A stretch of DNA of 64,000 bases, taken from assembly GCA_023441965.1 (NCBI GenBank), contig JAEZNB010000010.1, positions 54,418 to 118,417 on the forward strand, given 5' to 3'. The notes under the pieces are model-generated. The model was given only the letters and a program-made list of their open reading frames with translations. It made no database searches and was not told where the DNA came from. Shown piece after piece: positions 43,196-52,458 of the stretch (position 1 is its first letter; every line of letters begins with the position of its first letter). This DNA comes from Bacillota bacterium. Lineage in GTDB: Bacteria > Bacillota > Clostridia > Lachnospirales > Lachnospiraceae. The position numbers and the translations under genes were made by a program.

Positions 43196-45034
43196 TTAGT
43201 CGGGGACAGGAGGGCGGTATCCGTGGTGAATCCTTTCCTTCAGCTCCATCACCTCCGGAGCCGGATCAGAGATAGCTTCGATATACTCCCATGCCATCTC
43301 ATACTCTCCCAGTTGGTACAGAATGAGGGCAAGAAGATAGAGGGTATCCTTATTCTCCGGCTCCAGCTCGATGGCTGTGGACAGGAAGGGCAGTACCAGC
43401 TCTCTTCTGCCGGCCTGAAGAAAGATCCCGGCAACCCGATTCAGCACTTTGACCGGATCTCTACTATACTCTGTAATCACAAACTCTATCGCCGTATAGG
43501 ATATTCTGTTCTCTGTCACATATCGGATTAAGGCTTCTTCCTGCTCTGCCGTTTCCAGCTCCATGATCCGGCTTCTGATCCCATCATAGCGCTTCCAGGC
43601 CTCTTCCAGGCTTCCGGCCTTATAGAAGAGGGTCCTCTGCTGCCGTTTTGCTTCATAAGCGCTGATTCGCAGCATCCGATCCAGATCCGAGAGCATCCTG
43701 TTCGGCATGTGCTCCGGATAGCTTCTTCGGAAGGAATAGTACGATGCCTTGACCTCCTCCATCCGCCCTTCCCTGATACACCGATCCAGGGTTTGAATCA
43801 GACAGGAGGCATCTTGTTCATATGTGAAAGCCTGATCAGCCGAAGGTTCCGATGACAATTTCGGTAAAGCAAGGCCAGACGCGATATCAAGCATTTCCTG
43901 CAGTCTGATCCTATAGGTATGATACTGCTTCACCTTACGATAACCGTTTTCCGCTATTCTTATGCGTTCCTCTTCATGCTGCAGATAATAGGAGACCTTA
44001 TTGATTAAGTCCTCTTCATTCTCATATACCACCAGATCCTCACCGATTGTAAAGTATTCCGCCAAGTCCTCCTGGTAATTTGTGATCAGAAAGCCTCCTG
44101 CACCCAGGATGTCAAAGACCCGGAGAGGAATACCGGACTTTATGGTACGTACCGTAAAGTTCAGGTTGATTTTACTGCTGCGAAATACCTTAGGCATCTC
44201 CCTAAGGTAATCAATATATCCCTTGTTGACCACATACTCCAGCTCTGAGCTGTCACTGTCCGTATAGATCGTTACGTTAAAATACCGGGATAAAAGCTCC
44301 AGCATTCTCCGTCGCTCCATGCCGGTAATTTTGGTGTTCAGAAAACGGTCTGCGAAGATATCCCTTACATCTCCGATGTAATATGCTCCGGGATTGATCG
44401 TGATAGATCGGTTCAAGAGCTCCATGATCTCATCCGTCAGCAGCTCTCTGATGAAGTTATAGCCGTAGATCTTCATCTGCGCTCTCATAATCCCATCAAA
44501 ATAACCCTTTAAATAGTCCGGAAGCGAAGGTATCTCATTAAGTAGGCTTTTCTTATCATAGAGGCTACCGACAAAGGAGACCTCCGAGCTGTAGCTCTGC
44601 CGGCCCTCATCGTTGGCAAGAAGCCGGTCCAGCCGTTCCACATTTACTGCCAGGGGCAGATAATAAACGGTGTCCGCCTTCAGCTCCTCCTTGATCCGGC
44701 AATAAAGATGACGGTCAAAGATAAAAATATAGTTCAAAGGATGATATATGGTTTTCGAATGCAGTGTCAGCAGGGGACTGTCCCATACCCAAGCAATGTA
44801 CTTGATACAGAAGGAATTGCAGACCTTAGAAATGACTTGAAAATAATTGAAGGAAATCACAAAGTCATAGTTCTTCTGCAGCAACAGCTCAGCCAGCTTC
44901 CCTTCAAAGGCCTCATCCTGCTCGAAGTCCGTATACACATATGTGATTTTATCTACCCGATGACCCAGGCTGAACAGCGTATCCTCCAGATCCTTCTGCC
45001 CGAAGGTATTCCATTCGACTAATACAATATTCAT
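43196..45034 (-). CDS. CgeB-like GT1 glycosyltransferase with C-terminal TPR region
   Basis: 612 residues. The N-terminal half is a DUF3880-type region (VLVEWNTFGQKDLEDTLFSL, IAWVWDSPLL, VSFVGSLYDKK), followed by a GT1-like C-domain with LRVFDILGAGGFLITNYQ and EDLVVYENEEDL. From about 400 the sequence is helical with tetratricopeptide-like spacing (TAIELEPENKDTLYLLALIL). Relatives occur in spore-coat and flagellar-glycan loci. The ATG at 45034 has GGAGGGGG at good distance; a TTG four codons earlier lacks one. Terminator follows the gene. Confidence 0.85.
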   Translation of the reverse strand: MNIVLVEWNTFGQKDLEDTLFSLGHRVDKITYVYTDFEQDEAFEGKLAELLLQKNYDFVISFNYFQVISKVCNSFCIKYIAWVWDSPLLTLHSKTIYHPLNYIFIFDRHLYCRIKEELKADTVYYLPLAVNVERLDRLLANDEGRQSYSSEVSFVGSLYDKKSLLNEIPSLPDYLKGYFDGIMRAQMKIYGYNFIRELLTDEIMELLNRSITINPGAYYIGDVRDIFADRFLNTKITGMERRRMLELLSRYFNVTIYTDSDSSELEYVVNKGYIDYLREMPKVFRSSKINLNFTVRTIKSGIPLRVFDILGAGGFLITNYQEDLAEYFTIGEDLVVYENEEDLINKVSYYLQHEEERIRIAENGYRKVKQYHTYRIRLQEMLDIASGLALPKLSSEPSADQAFTYEQDASCLIQTLDRCIREGRMEEVKASYYSFRRSYPEHMPNRMLSDLDRMLRISAYEAKRQQRTLFYKAGSLEEAWKRYDGIRSRIMELETAEQEEALIRYVTENRISYTAIEFVITEYSRDPVKVLNRVAGIFLQAGRRELVLPFLSTAIELEPENKDTLYLLALILYQLGEYEMAWEYIEAISDPAPEVMELKERIHHGYRPPVPD

Positions 45035-45113
45035 ATCCCCCTCCAAGCAAAAGTTATGTCAATGATGCTGTCGGCTGAACCGTAAAGCGTTTCACACAAA
45101 ATGAAGCGAAAGC

Positions 45114-46118
45114 TTAGTTCAAAAGCTCCTTCAGATCATTCATATCAATCATCTTATCATCAATATAATAATCGGCATTGGGCTTACCAAAATGAAGCTC
45201 ATGATAACATAAGCCCCACTCCTTCAGCTGCTTTACCGTTATGTCCTTCCAATCGATCCCGGTTACATATCCCCTCGCTGTCAGCAGAATGATCCGGTTC
45301 CCCATGGCATAAAGCTTATTGATGGCTTGAATCATATCCCTGTCCGGTTCGGCCAGATGATACTCGTTCCTTGGCTGCAGTTTGGCAATCACACCGTCTA
45401 TATCAAACACAAAGCGGTTCCCCCCTCCGGACATCTTCAGATAGGCTTCCGCTCTTTTCAATTCCTCTTCCGTATCGATATCATAATTTTTATCCATTTC
45501 ATAACCATAGATACAGGTTCCGGTCATGGAACGCTTTTCCAGAATCACCCTACCTCTGACCACATCGATGCAGGCATTCTGATAGTAGACCTTCGGCAGG
45601 GCTTGCCGTGGCATATTATAGCCCTCGGGAATATCCTTCATCAGGGGGGACAGACGCCCCTGTTCATCCCTGTGCCACATCTTATAGGGTATCTCCTTGG
45701 CAGGCGCAATGGAACGGACAGAGTCTGCCTCTTCATTTGCAAGCAGCAGCTCTATCATATGATCAATATCCTCAGGATTCCGAATGGGATAGGTGGGTCT
45801 TAGCTGGACCACGATATCCGGCACCATTCCCTCCTGCTCCTGTAGAAACTTAAGGCAATGATAGAACACCTCAATATCAAGAGCGGTATCCGAAGCAAAC
45901 TCTGCCGGTCTTAAGAAGGGCACCTCTGCACCATATTCTTTTCCAATGGCAGCATAGTCAGCAGAGTCCGTACTCAGAATGATCCTGTTAATATACTTGG
46001 ATTTCTGCGCATGCTCAATGGAGTATGCCAGCATGGGTTTACCGGCAAGCTTTCTGATATTCTTATGAGGAACAGATTTAGAGCCGCTTCTGGCTGGTAT
46101 GATTGCTATAATATTCAT
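45114..46118 (-). CDS. NeuA-like acylneuraminate cytidylyltransferase fused to a HAD domain
   Basis: About 334 residues from the chosen ATG. The N-terminal domain (IIAIIPARSGSKSVPHKNI, SIEHAQKSKYINRIILSTDS, LRPTYPIRNPEDID) activates a nonulosonic acid with CTP. The C-terminal ~110 residues form a HAD-type fold (FVFDIDGVIAKLQ, LLTARGYVTG, YIDDKMIDM), a known arrangement in capsule loci. An in-frame TTG at 46190 would add 24 residues, but the family usually starts near here. It pairs with the NeuB-like gene 2 kb away: condensation, then CMP activation, then transfer by Maf. Confidence 0.87.
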   Translation of the reverse strand: MNIIAIIPARSGSKSVPHKNIRKLAGKPMLAYSIEHAQKSKYINRIILSTDSADYAAIGKEYGAEVPFLRPAEFASDTALDIEVFYHCLKFLQEQEGMVPDIVVQLRPTYPIRNPEDIDHMIELLLANEEADSVRSIAPAKEIPYKMWHRDEQGRLSPLMKDIPEGYNMPRQALPKVYYQNACIDVVRGRVILEKRSMTGTCIYGYEMDKNYDIDTEEELKRAEAYLKMSGGGNRFVFDIDGVIAKLQPRNEYHLAEPDRDMIQAINKLYAMGNRIILLTARGYVTGIDWKDITVKQLKEWGLCYHELHFGKPNADYYIDDKMIDMNDLKELLN

Positions 46119-46195
46119 CTTCGCTGAAACAGGATGTGTATCCTCTCCTGTTACCTCCTCATTCCATGATTGCATCTGCTTGGTTATCAAGCAGT

Positions 46196-48070
46196 TTATC
46201 CGTTGCTTTCCTCCTTCGGAACTGCTTCCAGCTCCGCAAGCAGCTCCTCCAGCCCTTGCGTGAAGAGCGGTGCCAGTCTCCCGGCTGATTCTTTTATGGC
46301 CCGGTAGATGACTTTTGCCTTTTCATAGGTTGCCAGCTTGTCCATCCTGCTGTCATCAGAGTATTGATACAGACTGGAGATCTGGTCCGAGGTATCCTTT
46401 GCGATATCCCAATCAATCAGCTCATAGACCGTCTTTGCTTCGATCGTCATATTGAGATTACTTAGCTTCTGGTTGTTCAGCTGACTGCCTGAGGTCTCCT
46501 CGGTGGACTTGCTGTATTTATTGAGCAGCCTGTCACAGAGCACCAGGGCTTCCTCAGCCAGAGAAGGAATCTGCTCCAGGTCCTGCTTATCCTGCTGCAG
46601 CTGACTGATCAGCAAGGGTAACTCCTGCCTGCTTAAGCTAGGCTCCAGATTGGATAGGATGTTATTGCAGTCAACCGCTGCCTTACAGTGCTTATTGATC
46701 GCATCCTTCAGCGTCATGATGGTGGTACCTTGAATTTTAGCTCCACCCTCTGTGGCATCGATTACCTCTTCTCCTTCAAATAGGGAAACTGCATCCTCGA
46801 ACCACTTAATGTATACATACCAGTCATATCTGGTTTTGATCGGATTGCCATAGATATCCTCGACAATTTCTATCTCAGAGCCTGCACCACTGGCATCTAC
46901 CGTGATTCCTCCGGCATGGGTGGCATTTCCCGCATAAGCCAGGTCCTGGCCCACCAGAATGATTCTTTGAAAGCCTAAGGTTTCACAGATAGAGAATGCT
47001 CCCGTCGCAACAGAACCGCCGGAGTGCAGATAGCCTGTCTCCTTACCCAGCTTGTTATAAACGGATTTTGCATATCCCTCCAGGTTATAGAAAATGATCC
47101 TCTTCTGATTGGCTCTAAGGTGTTCCGGTCTGGAATCCAACCTGCAGAAGAGAGGGATCTGACTGCATCTCGGGTCCTTCAGATGCACCATGTTCTTTTT
47201 CGGATCCAGGGTAACGATAAAATCCGGCAGAATATCATGGGCCAGCAGATATTTCATTGCAGTATCAACTGCAAAGATAACAGCCCTGCCCTTTGCTTGC
47301 TTCAGTTCCTCGATATTCTTATCAAGAGAAGGACCGGCTGCTACGACGATTGCCGGAACCTCCTTGGGAAATTTCCCGATCAGGTCCATAACCAAGTTGC
47401 TGTTCAGGAAGAATCTGATATTTTTCAATGTATTATTGATCAAGAGGCTGCTGATGGCTACATCTGTATTTTTGTTAATCACAGCCCGATTGTTATTGTC
47501 ATGAATAATTTTCGTGAAGGTTGCGGCACTTTCTGTAAATATATTGGCATACTGCGGGTGGCTGCAGACGATCTGTGATCTTAAATTTAACCAATCCACA
47601 TAATTGTGCAAAAGGTTTCTGATCTCAGTATCATTGATTCCTTCAACGGTAAGGGAGACATTCCCTGCGCCCAGAATATCTGTCAGGTCATAATGCTCCA
47701 AAACAAAAAAGAAGAGCTCCGGACACGGCTCATAGATAAATAACACTCCCTGCCCATCCAGCTTCCTCAAAAGCTCTCTGGCAAACACGCCATTCCCCAG
47801 TCCGAACATCGTTACTACGATGCCGATATTTTTCATCTCAAACTGCTTTACCCATCGCTCAGCCTCATGGGAGGGAGAATACTGACTGTTCAGGCGATAA
47901 GGTTTATCCTGATATTTTATGATTAAAGTGCTATCTCCATCCAGTGTCGGTAATATCTCGATCTGCTCTAGCTGATTCGGCTTTGTGTGGGATGCTTCCT
48001 CCTGCAGTCTGTTGCAGAGATAAGACTTGGACCTTTCTATCTCCTTCATATTCCTCTGATAAAAGCTCAT
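46196..48070 (-). CDS. Maf/DUF115 family flagellin nonulosonic acid transferase
   Basis: About 624 residues. N-terminal region with TMFGLGNGVFARELLRKL and the acidic IYEPCPELFFFVLEHY, then the DUF115 domain: VVAAGPSLDKNIEELKQ, DFIVTLDPKKN, HSGGSVATGAFSICETLG and LVGQDLAYAGNATHAGG, and IDATEGGAKIQG. It is longer at the C-terminus than the Maf at 23221, with a helical tail (~500-624). The ATG at 48070 sits behind GGAGGG; the ATG at 48106 lacks a site. It lies between flagellin and NeuA, so it is the best candidate for adding the CMP-activated sugar to flagellin (inference). Confidence 0.9.
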   Translation of the reverse strand: MSFYQRNMKEIERSKSYLCNRLQEEASHTKPNQLEQIEILPTLDGDSTLIIKYQDKPYRLNSQYSPSHEAERWVKQFEMKNIGIVVTMFGLGNGVFARELLRKLDGQGVLFIYEPCPELFFFVLEHYDLTDILGAGNVSLTVEGINDTEIRNLLHNYVDWLNLRSQIVCSHPQYANIFTESAATFTKIIHDNNNRAVINKNTDVAISSLLINNTLKNIRFFLNSNLVMDLIGKFPKEVPAIVVAAGPSLDKNIEELKQAKGRAVIFAVDTAMKYLLAHDILPDFIVTLDPKKNMVHLKDPRCSQIPLFCRLDSRPEHLRANQKRIIFYNLEGYAKSVYNKLGKETGYLHSGGSVATGAFSICETLGFQRIILVGQDLAYAGNATHAGGITVDASGAGSEIEIVEDIYGNPIKTRYDWYVYIKWFEDAVSLFEGEEVIDATEGGAKIQGTTIMTLKDAINKHCKAAVDCNNILSNLEPSLSRQELPLLISQLQQDKQDLEQIPSLAEEALVLCDRLLNKYSKSTEETSGSQLNNQKLSNLNMTIEAKTVYELIDWDIAKDTSDQISSLYQYSDDSRMDKLATYEKAKVIYRAIKESAGRLAPLFTQGLEELLAELEAVPKEESNG

Positions 48071-48139
48071 AAAACCCTCCATGCTGCCGACAGGCAGTTT
48101 TTCCATAAGCGATTAGCCACATCCTGCTGTGATACAGCC

Positions 48140-48436
48140 TTATTCTATTAATTCAAGTAACTGGCCTGCTAAGTCATAAACCAGGATATCGGATAAGAGT
48201 ACACTGTCCTTATCTTCCATTGCCTGCATGGCATTGTTCAGGTCTGAAAGGTATCTTTGTTCATCAAAGACAATTTGATTCTGCTGCGCTAGAGCAAACA
48301 GCTCCTCCGCCAGATTCATGATATTGCCCAAAGTATTGTTCAGCTTCTGATATCCCTGATTCAACTTTTCCTGATAGAGATCATCGGTTGCTTCTACGAT
48401 TTCCCGGATAATCAATCTTATTTTTTCTTTCAGCAT
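48140..48436 (-). CDS. Small helical protein resembling the Maf N-terminal domain
   Basis: 98 residues, probably entirely alpha-helical and acidic. KDSVLLSDILVYDLAGQLLEL matches the KDYVLLADLYEISLLPLL segment of the Maf at 23221 and KRDYILLADLLELQL of the 305-residue gene, at the same place relative to the end of the helical region. It could be a stand-alone partner or chaperone for Maf or flagellin. It is the first gene upstream of maf and ends 70 bp before it starts; the flagellin terminator lies just upstream. Confidence 0.72.
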   Translation of the reverse strand: MLKEKIRLIIREIVEATDDLYQEKLNQGYQKLNNTLGNIMNLAEELFALAQQNQIVFDEQRYLSDLNNAMQAMEDKDSVLLSDILVYDLAGQLLELIE

Positions 48437-48479
48437 ACGGACTCCATTCTGCTATGATAGGATAAGGTTATGAAAAGAA

Positions 48480-48510
48480 CAAGGTGGGGCTGGAAATCAG
48501 CCCCACCTTG
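48480..48510 (-). terminator. Rho-independent terminator of the flagellin gene
   Basis: CAAGGTGGGGCTG (48480-48492) pairs perfectly with CAGCCCCACCTTG (48498-48510) around a 5-base loop. On the minus strand it lies 17 bp after the flagellin stop codon and is followed by a T-rich stretch. A strong, GC-rich stem is usual for a highly transcribed gene. Confidence 0.88.
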
Positions 48511-48527
48511 CTATACTCTGCTCTGAA

Positions 48528-49346
48528 TTACTGTAACAGCGAAATTACGCCTTGAGTTGACTGGTTCGCCTGTGCTAGCATGGACTGTGCGGCCTGCATA
48601 AGGATGTTGTTCTTGGAGTAAGAAACCATTTCCCTAGCCATATCAACGTCACGGATACGAGACTCAGCTGCCTGTAAATTCTCGGAAGTGTTGTCTGCAT
48701 TTGTAATAGTGTGCTCTAATCTGTTCTGCAGTGCACCGAGCTTGGATCTCTCCTTAGATACAGTCTTAATCGCTTCGTCTAAAACAGATAACTGCTTTGT
48801 AGCATTTGCGTAAGAAGAAACATTGGTGTATACGTTCTGGATGCTTAAGCCGGATGCTGTCATGTTATTGATCGTGAAGGAGATATTCTGCTCCTTATTA
48901 GCGCCTACCTGCAGGTTCTTGCCACTGAACTTACCGCTAAGTAACTTGATGGTGTTGAACTCTGTCTGCTTAGCAATACGAGTTACCTCACTGGTCAGAG
49001 CCTTCAGCTCTTCCTTGATGGCCTCACGGTCTGTGGATACGTTGGTATCGTTAGCTGCCTGAGCTGCTAACTCTCTCATTCTCTGCAGAATAGCATGAGT
49101 CTCGGAAAGAGCACCTTCTGCCGTCTGAATTAAAGAGATACCGTCCTGTGCATTGGCAGAAGCCTGATCAAGACCTCTGATCTGTCCTCTCATCTTCTCG
49201 GAGATGGAGAGTCCTGCTGCGTCATCACCTGCGCGGTTAATTCTGTAACCGGATGATAACTTCTCTGCTGACTTAGCTAAAAAGCCATTGGTAATTCCCA
49301 GCTGTCTGTTGGTGTTCGCTGCTAACATATTGTGTTGTACTATCAT
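48528..49346 (-). CDS. Flagellin, short form (D0-D1 only)
   Basis: 272 residues: conserved N-terminal QHNMLAANTNRQLGITNGF, KLSSGYRINRAGDDAAGL, QDGISLIQTAEGAL and C-terminal NRLEHTITNADNTSENL, ESRIRDVDMAREMVSYSKN, MLAQANQSTQGVISLLQ. The central variable D2/D3 region is absent, as in Bacillus hag and many Clostridia. Ser/Thr/Asn in the middle (NVSSYANATKQLS) would be exposed and are possible glycosylation sites. A sigma-28 promoter and a CsrA-like leader hairpin lie upstream, so both flagellar-specific transcription and translational control are expected. Confidence 0.97.
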   Translation of the reverse strand: MIVQHNMLAANTNRQLGITNGFLAKSAEKLSSGYRINRAGDDAAGLSISEKMRGQIRGLDQASANAQDGISLIQTAEGALSETHAILQRMRELAAQAANDTNVSTDREAIKEELKALTSEVTRIAKQTEFNTIKLLSGKFSGKNLQVGANKEQNISFTINNMTASGLSIQNVYTNVSSYANATKQLSVLDEAIKTVSKERSKLGALQNRLEHTITNADNTSENLQAAESRIRDVDMAREMVSYSKNNILMQAAQSMLAQANQSTQGVISLLQ

Positions 49347-49350
49347 AAAA

Positions 49351-49386
49351 TATTCCTCCTTGAATGATTGGTAGCTTCCATGCTAC
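49351..49386 (-). promoter_or_regulatory. CsrA-binding-like hairpin and ribosome site in the flagellin leader
   Basis: On the minus strand GTAGC-ATGGAA-GCTAC (49371-49386) forms a 5-bp stem presenting GGA in the loop, followed 15-20 bases later by CAAGGAGGA, which is both the ribosome site and a second GGA. In Bacillus hag, CsrA binds one site at the ribosome site and one upstream hairpin; the layout here is the same. FliW and CsrA are encoded 3.5-4 kb upstream. The binding itself is inferred. Confidence 0.65.
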
Positions 49387-49476
49387 TCATTATTTGAGTA
49401 AATAATATTCCTTCCTATGCTCTCAGGCCGTACGCTCCTTTGATATGGGGAGGAAATATTATCTTACTTGTAATAT

Positions 49477-49503
49477 ATATCGGTTAGTTTAAATAAAACT
49501 TTA
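49477..49503 (-). promoter_or_regulatory. Sigma-28 (FliA/SigD) promoter of flagellin
   Basis: Minus strand TAAAGTTT, an 11-bp spacer, then ACCGATAT. The -35 is perfect against TAAAGTTT-N11-GCCGATAA and the -10 matches in 6 of 8 positions. It lies about 130 bp upstream of the flagellin start, leaving a leader long enough for the CsrA hairpin. Confidence 0.85.
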
Positions 49504-49520
49504 TACCTTTTCAGCAGAAT

Positions 49521-50000
49521 TTATTTTTTTTTGTCAAGAAAAAAGGATTCACCGGACTGCTGGTTCATTGCATTCTTGTAGTAATTGTTTGCTGTCCTGC
49601 TGCTGACCTTAAAATTCTTGATTTCCTTCTTCCTGCCGGCAAAGAAGAGCTGGAAGCGGTTTCTGTTCTTAAGCTCCAGCGCCTGAAGTCCGGTCCCCTT
49701 CTCGGTGACAGATCGGATCAGCTCCTGTAGCTTAAGGATCTGATCCTTAAACTGCTCTCTATCGCCTTCAAAGGCTTCCTTTACATGCTGATAAACCTTC
49801 TCGAAGCCTTCATCCAGTTGATTTAGCTGCGTGATGCAGGTTTCCTTCTCGGAAAAGCTATTCTCCAGCTCATCCAAATCCGGAGCTTCGGAGCTTATGA
49901 TTCTTTCCTGCTCCTGGGTCAGCCGGATCAAGCGGTCCAGTATCGCTTCCTTCTTCTGCAAAGAATCAATTAATATATTGATGTATGTTTTGACTTCCAT
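49521..50000 (-). CDS. FlgN/FliT-like flagellar export chaperone
   Basis: 159 residues, mostly helical and coiled-coil-like, charged, ending in a lysine-rich tail. It has no clear enzymatic motif. Position directly after fliS and before flagellin, and length and composition, fit a FliT/FlgN-type chaperone that keeps filament-cap or hook-associated proteins soluble before secretion. A separate FlgN gene lies at 58867, so this one is more likely FliT-like (for FliD). Assignment rests on context and fold type, not on specific residues. Confidence 0.65.
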   Translation of the reverse strand: MEVKTYINILIDSLQKKEAILDRLIRLTQEQERIISSEAPDLDELENSFSEKETCITQLNQLDEGFEKVYQHVKEAFEGDREQFKDQILKLQELIRSVTEKGTGLQALELKNRNRFQLFFAGRKKEIKNFKVSSRTANNYYKNAMNQQSGESFFLDKKK

Positions 50001-50024
50001 GCATTACCTCTCCGGCCTGCAAGC

Positions 50025-50393
50025 TTATCTTGCCAGCCTCATGACTTCCTTCCAGGTGTCCCGCATTCCTCTGATATGCTCCAGAACTTCCTCAAGAATC
50101 ATCTTATCCTTCCGTATATTGGCAAGCACCAATCTCTCATACAGATAGTCGTATACCCTGTCAAAATCCTTAGCAACCGGATACTTAAAGTCCAAGGTAG
50201 CCCGAAGATGCGTTATGATTCTTTCTACCTTGACGATATTCAGATTGGCCTTGCTATAATCATGGTCTTCAATACCAAGGATTGCCATATTACAGAATTT
50301 TATCATACCCTCGTACAGCATCAGCGTCAGCTCTGCCGGTGTAGCCGTATTGGCTTTGTTGTTCTGGTATGTAAGTGCTGCATTCATTTGCAT
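50025..50393 (-). CDS. fliS: Flagellar export chaperone FliS
   Basis: 122 residues. YQNNKANTATPAELTLMLYEG and the following helical bundle (IVKVERIITHLRATLDF, YDYLYERLVLANIRKD) are typical FliS features. FliS binds the C-terminus of flagellin and prevents early polymerisation. GGAGG stands seven bases before the start. It lies 29 bp after fliD. Confidence 0.95.
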   Translation of the reverse strand: MQMNAALTYQNNKANTATPAELTLMLYEGMIKFCNMAILGIEDHDYSKANLNIVKVERIITHLRATLDFKYPVAKDFDRVYDYLYERLVLANIRKDKMILEEVLEHIRGMRDTWKEVMRLAR

Positions 50394-50422
50394 ATCTATT
50401 CCTCCATAACTTCAATGCTTTA

Positions 50423-51970
50423 CTACCTGCCGGTGTTCAACCCCATCATTGCAGCCAGCTGATTGCTCTGTGACTGCATCTTGGACATAGCGGACTCCAT
50501 TGCGGAAAATTGCTTGTAATACTTGGTCTCCAATTCGGTGAGCTTCTTCTCCTGCAGCTTGATCTCTTTTGAATACTTCCTCTGCTCTTCGGTCATCAGC
50601 TTATCATTATAGAAGGTCAGGGCACTTCTCACATTCGGAATCGACTTCATCTTATTGTACATCTCATTATAGAGCTTCTTCGATATCCCTGCCAATACAG
50701 CTACTACCTTATCAGGCTCTTCCTCCAGGGCCTTTTTCAGCTTATCATCATTCGCTGCATAAACCGGATCGTCCTTGTCTCCAAAGATATGTAATAAGCC
50801 CCGTTCAAGGTAATCCGTAGAAGTCTGAATACCAAAACTGGATAAAGCGTATTTCTTACCGTCAACATCTATGCTGGACATCAGTGTTGTCCGCATGATA
50901 TCAGACAGAGAGCCCAGGGTTGTATCCCTGCGTAGGATGGAATCCTTGATCTTTGTTTCCCATTTGGTGATCTGGTCCTCTGTCATGGCATCTCGCTCGT
51001 CATCGGACAAGGGATCATAGCCTCTGGCAGAATCTGCATAATAAAGCTTATTCATCTCTGTGAGGACAGCGTTATAGTTCTTAACGAAGGTTTTCACCAT
51101 ATCATAAACCGCTTGCGTATCCTTCGTTACATTAATGCTGATTGTCTGATTCTCGTCGGCCCCCTTCAGGGTCAGATTCAGTCCGTTCACTGAAATTGTG
51201 TTGGTGGAGCCCTTTATGGTGGCTCCATTATAGATCACTTCGCTGTCTGTCGCTGCTGCCAGGGTAGATGTAACAGAACTCGGATTCATCTTGCTCCCGT
51301 CTGCATTCAGGGCATCCAGCCCGAGCTTGTTCAGCAGAGCATTCGCATCTGCTCCTACTCCATCAACTGCCGACAGGCGGAAGCTGTTGGCTGTCCCACT
51401 TTCTGAAGAGCTTAAAAAGAACTGACCCTTGGCTGCATCAAAGCTGGCATTCATACCCGCTTTCTTAGCCGTATCTATGAAGCTCTTGATCGTGGTGTCA
51501 GCTGTAACCGTCAAGGTTTTCAGCTTGCTCGAGGTACCCATGGTAATTACAGTGCCTTCGGTAATTCCCAGATCGGACAGCTTTGTGGATGCATTCGGTT
51601 GAATGGCTTGTCCGTTTCCGTCTACACTGATCTTGCCCCCTGTAACATACTGGGCCTTTGCCAAGCTCTTGATTACTAAGGTATGAGCCCCCTCCGGAGC
51701 TGCATTCTCAGCACTGGCACTGACCATATTGTCATGGGAGGTGGTAACCTTCCTCGTATTATAATTTCCCTGAAGCTGCATTTTGTTCAGATCATCTGTA
51801 TATAGCTTGTATAGCTTAGTATTCAGTTCCTTCCATTTTTCCTGCTTCCAGGTTAGTAAGGTCTGTTTATCTGATACCTTTTTATTCTTCATTTTCTGTG
51901 CATTGATCAATTCCTTGACCAATGTATCTGTATCCATTCCGGATACCAATCCGCTTAATCGTACCGGCAT
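50423..51970 (-). CDS. fliD: Flagellar filament capping protein FliD
   Basis: 515 residues. N-terminal RLSGLVSGMDTDTLVKEL, followed by a coiled coil and LWQ-like TWKQEKWKELNTKL, a central variable region rich in Thr, Ser and Asn, and a C-terminal coiled coil with KLTELETKYYKQFSAMESAM. FliD caps the filament and directs flagellin addition. The order flaG-fliD-fliS is standard in Firmicutes. Confidence 0.95.
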   Translation of the reverse strand: MPVRLSGLVSGMDTDTLVKELINAQKMKNKKVSDKQTLLTWKQEKWKELNTKLYKLYTDDLNKMQLQGNYNTRKVTTSHDNMVSASAENAAPEGAHTLVIKSLAKAQYVTGGKISVDGNGQAIQPNASTKLSDLGITEGTVITMGTSSKLKTLTVTADTTIKSFIDTAKKAGMNASFDAAKGQFFLSSSESGTANSFRLSAVDGVGADANALLNKLGLDALNADGSKMNPSSVTSTLAAATDSEVIYNGATIKGSTNTISVNGLNLTLKGADENQTISINVTKDTQAVYDMVKTFVKNYNAVLTEMNKLYYADSARGYDPLSDDERDAMTEDQITKWETKIKDSILRRDTTLGSLSDIMRTTLMSSIDVDGKKYALSSFGIQTSTDYLERGLLHIFGDKDDPVYAANDDKLKKALEEEPDKVVAVLAGISKKLYNEMYNKMKSIPNVRSALTFYNDKLMTEEQRKYSKEIKLQEKKLTELETKYYKQFSAMESAMSKMQSQSNQLAAMMGLNTGR

Positions 51971-52041
51971 ACTATTCCTCCTTGCTATCGAAGCGCCCCG
52001 AGCTTATGGTCAGGGCTACACTAGCTACATGAGACAGCAGA

Positions 52042-52458
52042 CTATCTTCTCTCGTCGATCATGATACCTGCCAGTTCCCATATCTTCTCCAGCATCTCCA
52101 GGGTCTCTTCGGGCGGAATTTCCTTGATTACTTCTTCCGTATCCTTATCCAGAACCTTAATGGATACTCTCTTGGTCTCTTCGTGATAAGAGAACTCACA
52201 TCTGGTTCTGTGGTTTTTCATCTTGCTGTTCGCTCTGAAAATCGCATCCTTGATCTGTTTCTCTGAAGCAAACCGATCCTTCTGTCCGGTATCATCGCTC
52301 TGACTTCCACCGGATTTGACTGTAGCCGGAACATCAGCCACATTAATGCTGACTGTTCCTGCCTCTTGAATCATAACCTCATTCGCTTTAAACTCCGGCC
52401 CGGATACATTCCCTGCCGCATTGCGATATGAAGCTCCATTAATAGCCTCCAATGCCAT
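52042..52458 (-). CDS. flaG: FlaG-family flagellar protein
   Basis: 138 residues. The conserved C-terminal FlaG domain covers roughly the last 70 residues: CEFSYHEETKRVSIKVLDKD then EEVIKEIPPEETLEML. The first half is low-complexity and charged. FlaG influences filament length in other bacteria. A sigma-28-like promoter lies about 110 bp upstream, and fliD follows 71 bp downstream. Confidence 0.9.
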   Translation of the reverse strand: MALEAINGASYRNAAGNVSGPEFKANEVMIQEAGTVSINVADVPATVKSGGSQSDDTGQKDRFASEKQIKDAIFRANSKMKNHRTRCEFSYHEETKRVSIKVLDKDTEEVIKEIPPEETLEMLEKIWELAGIMIDERR

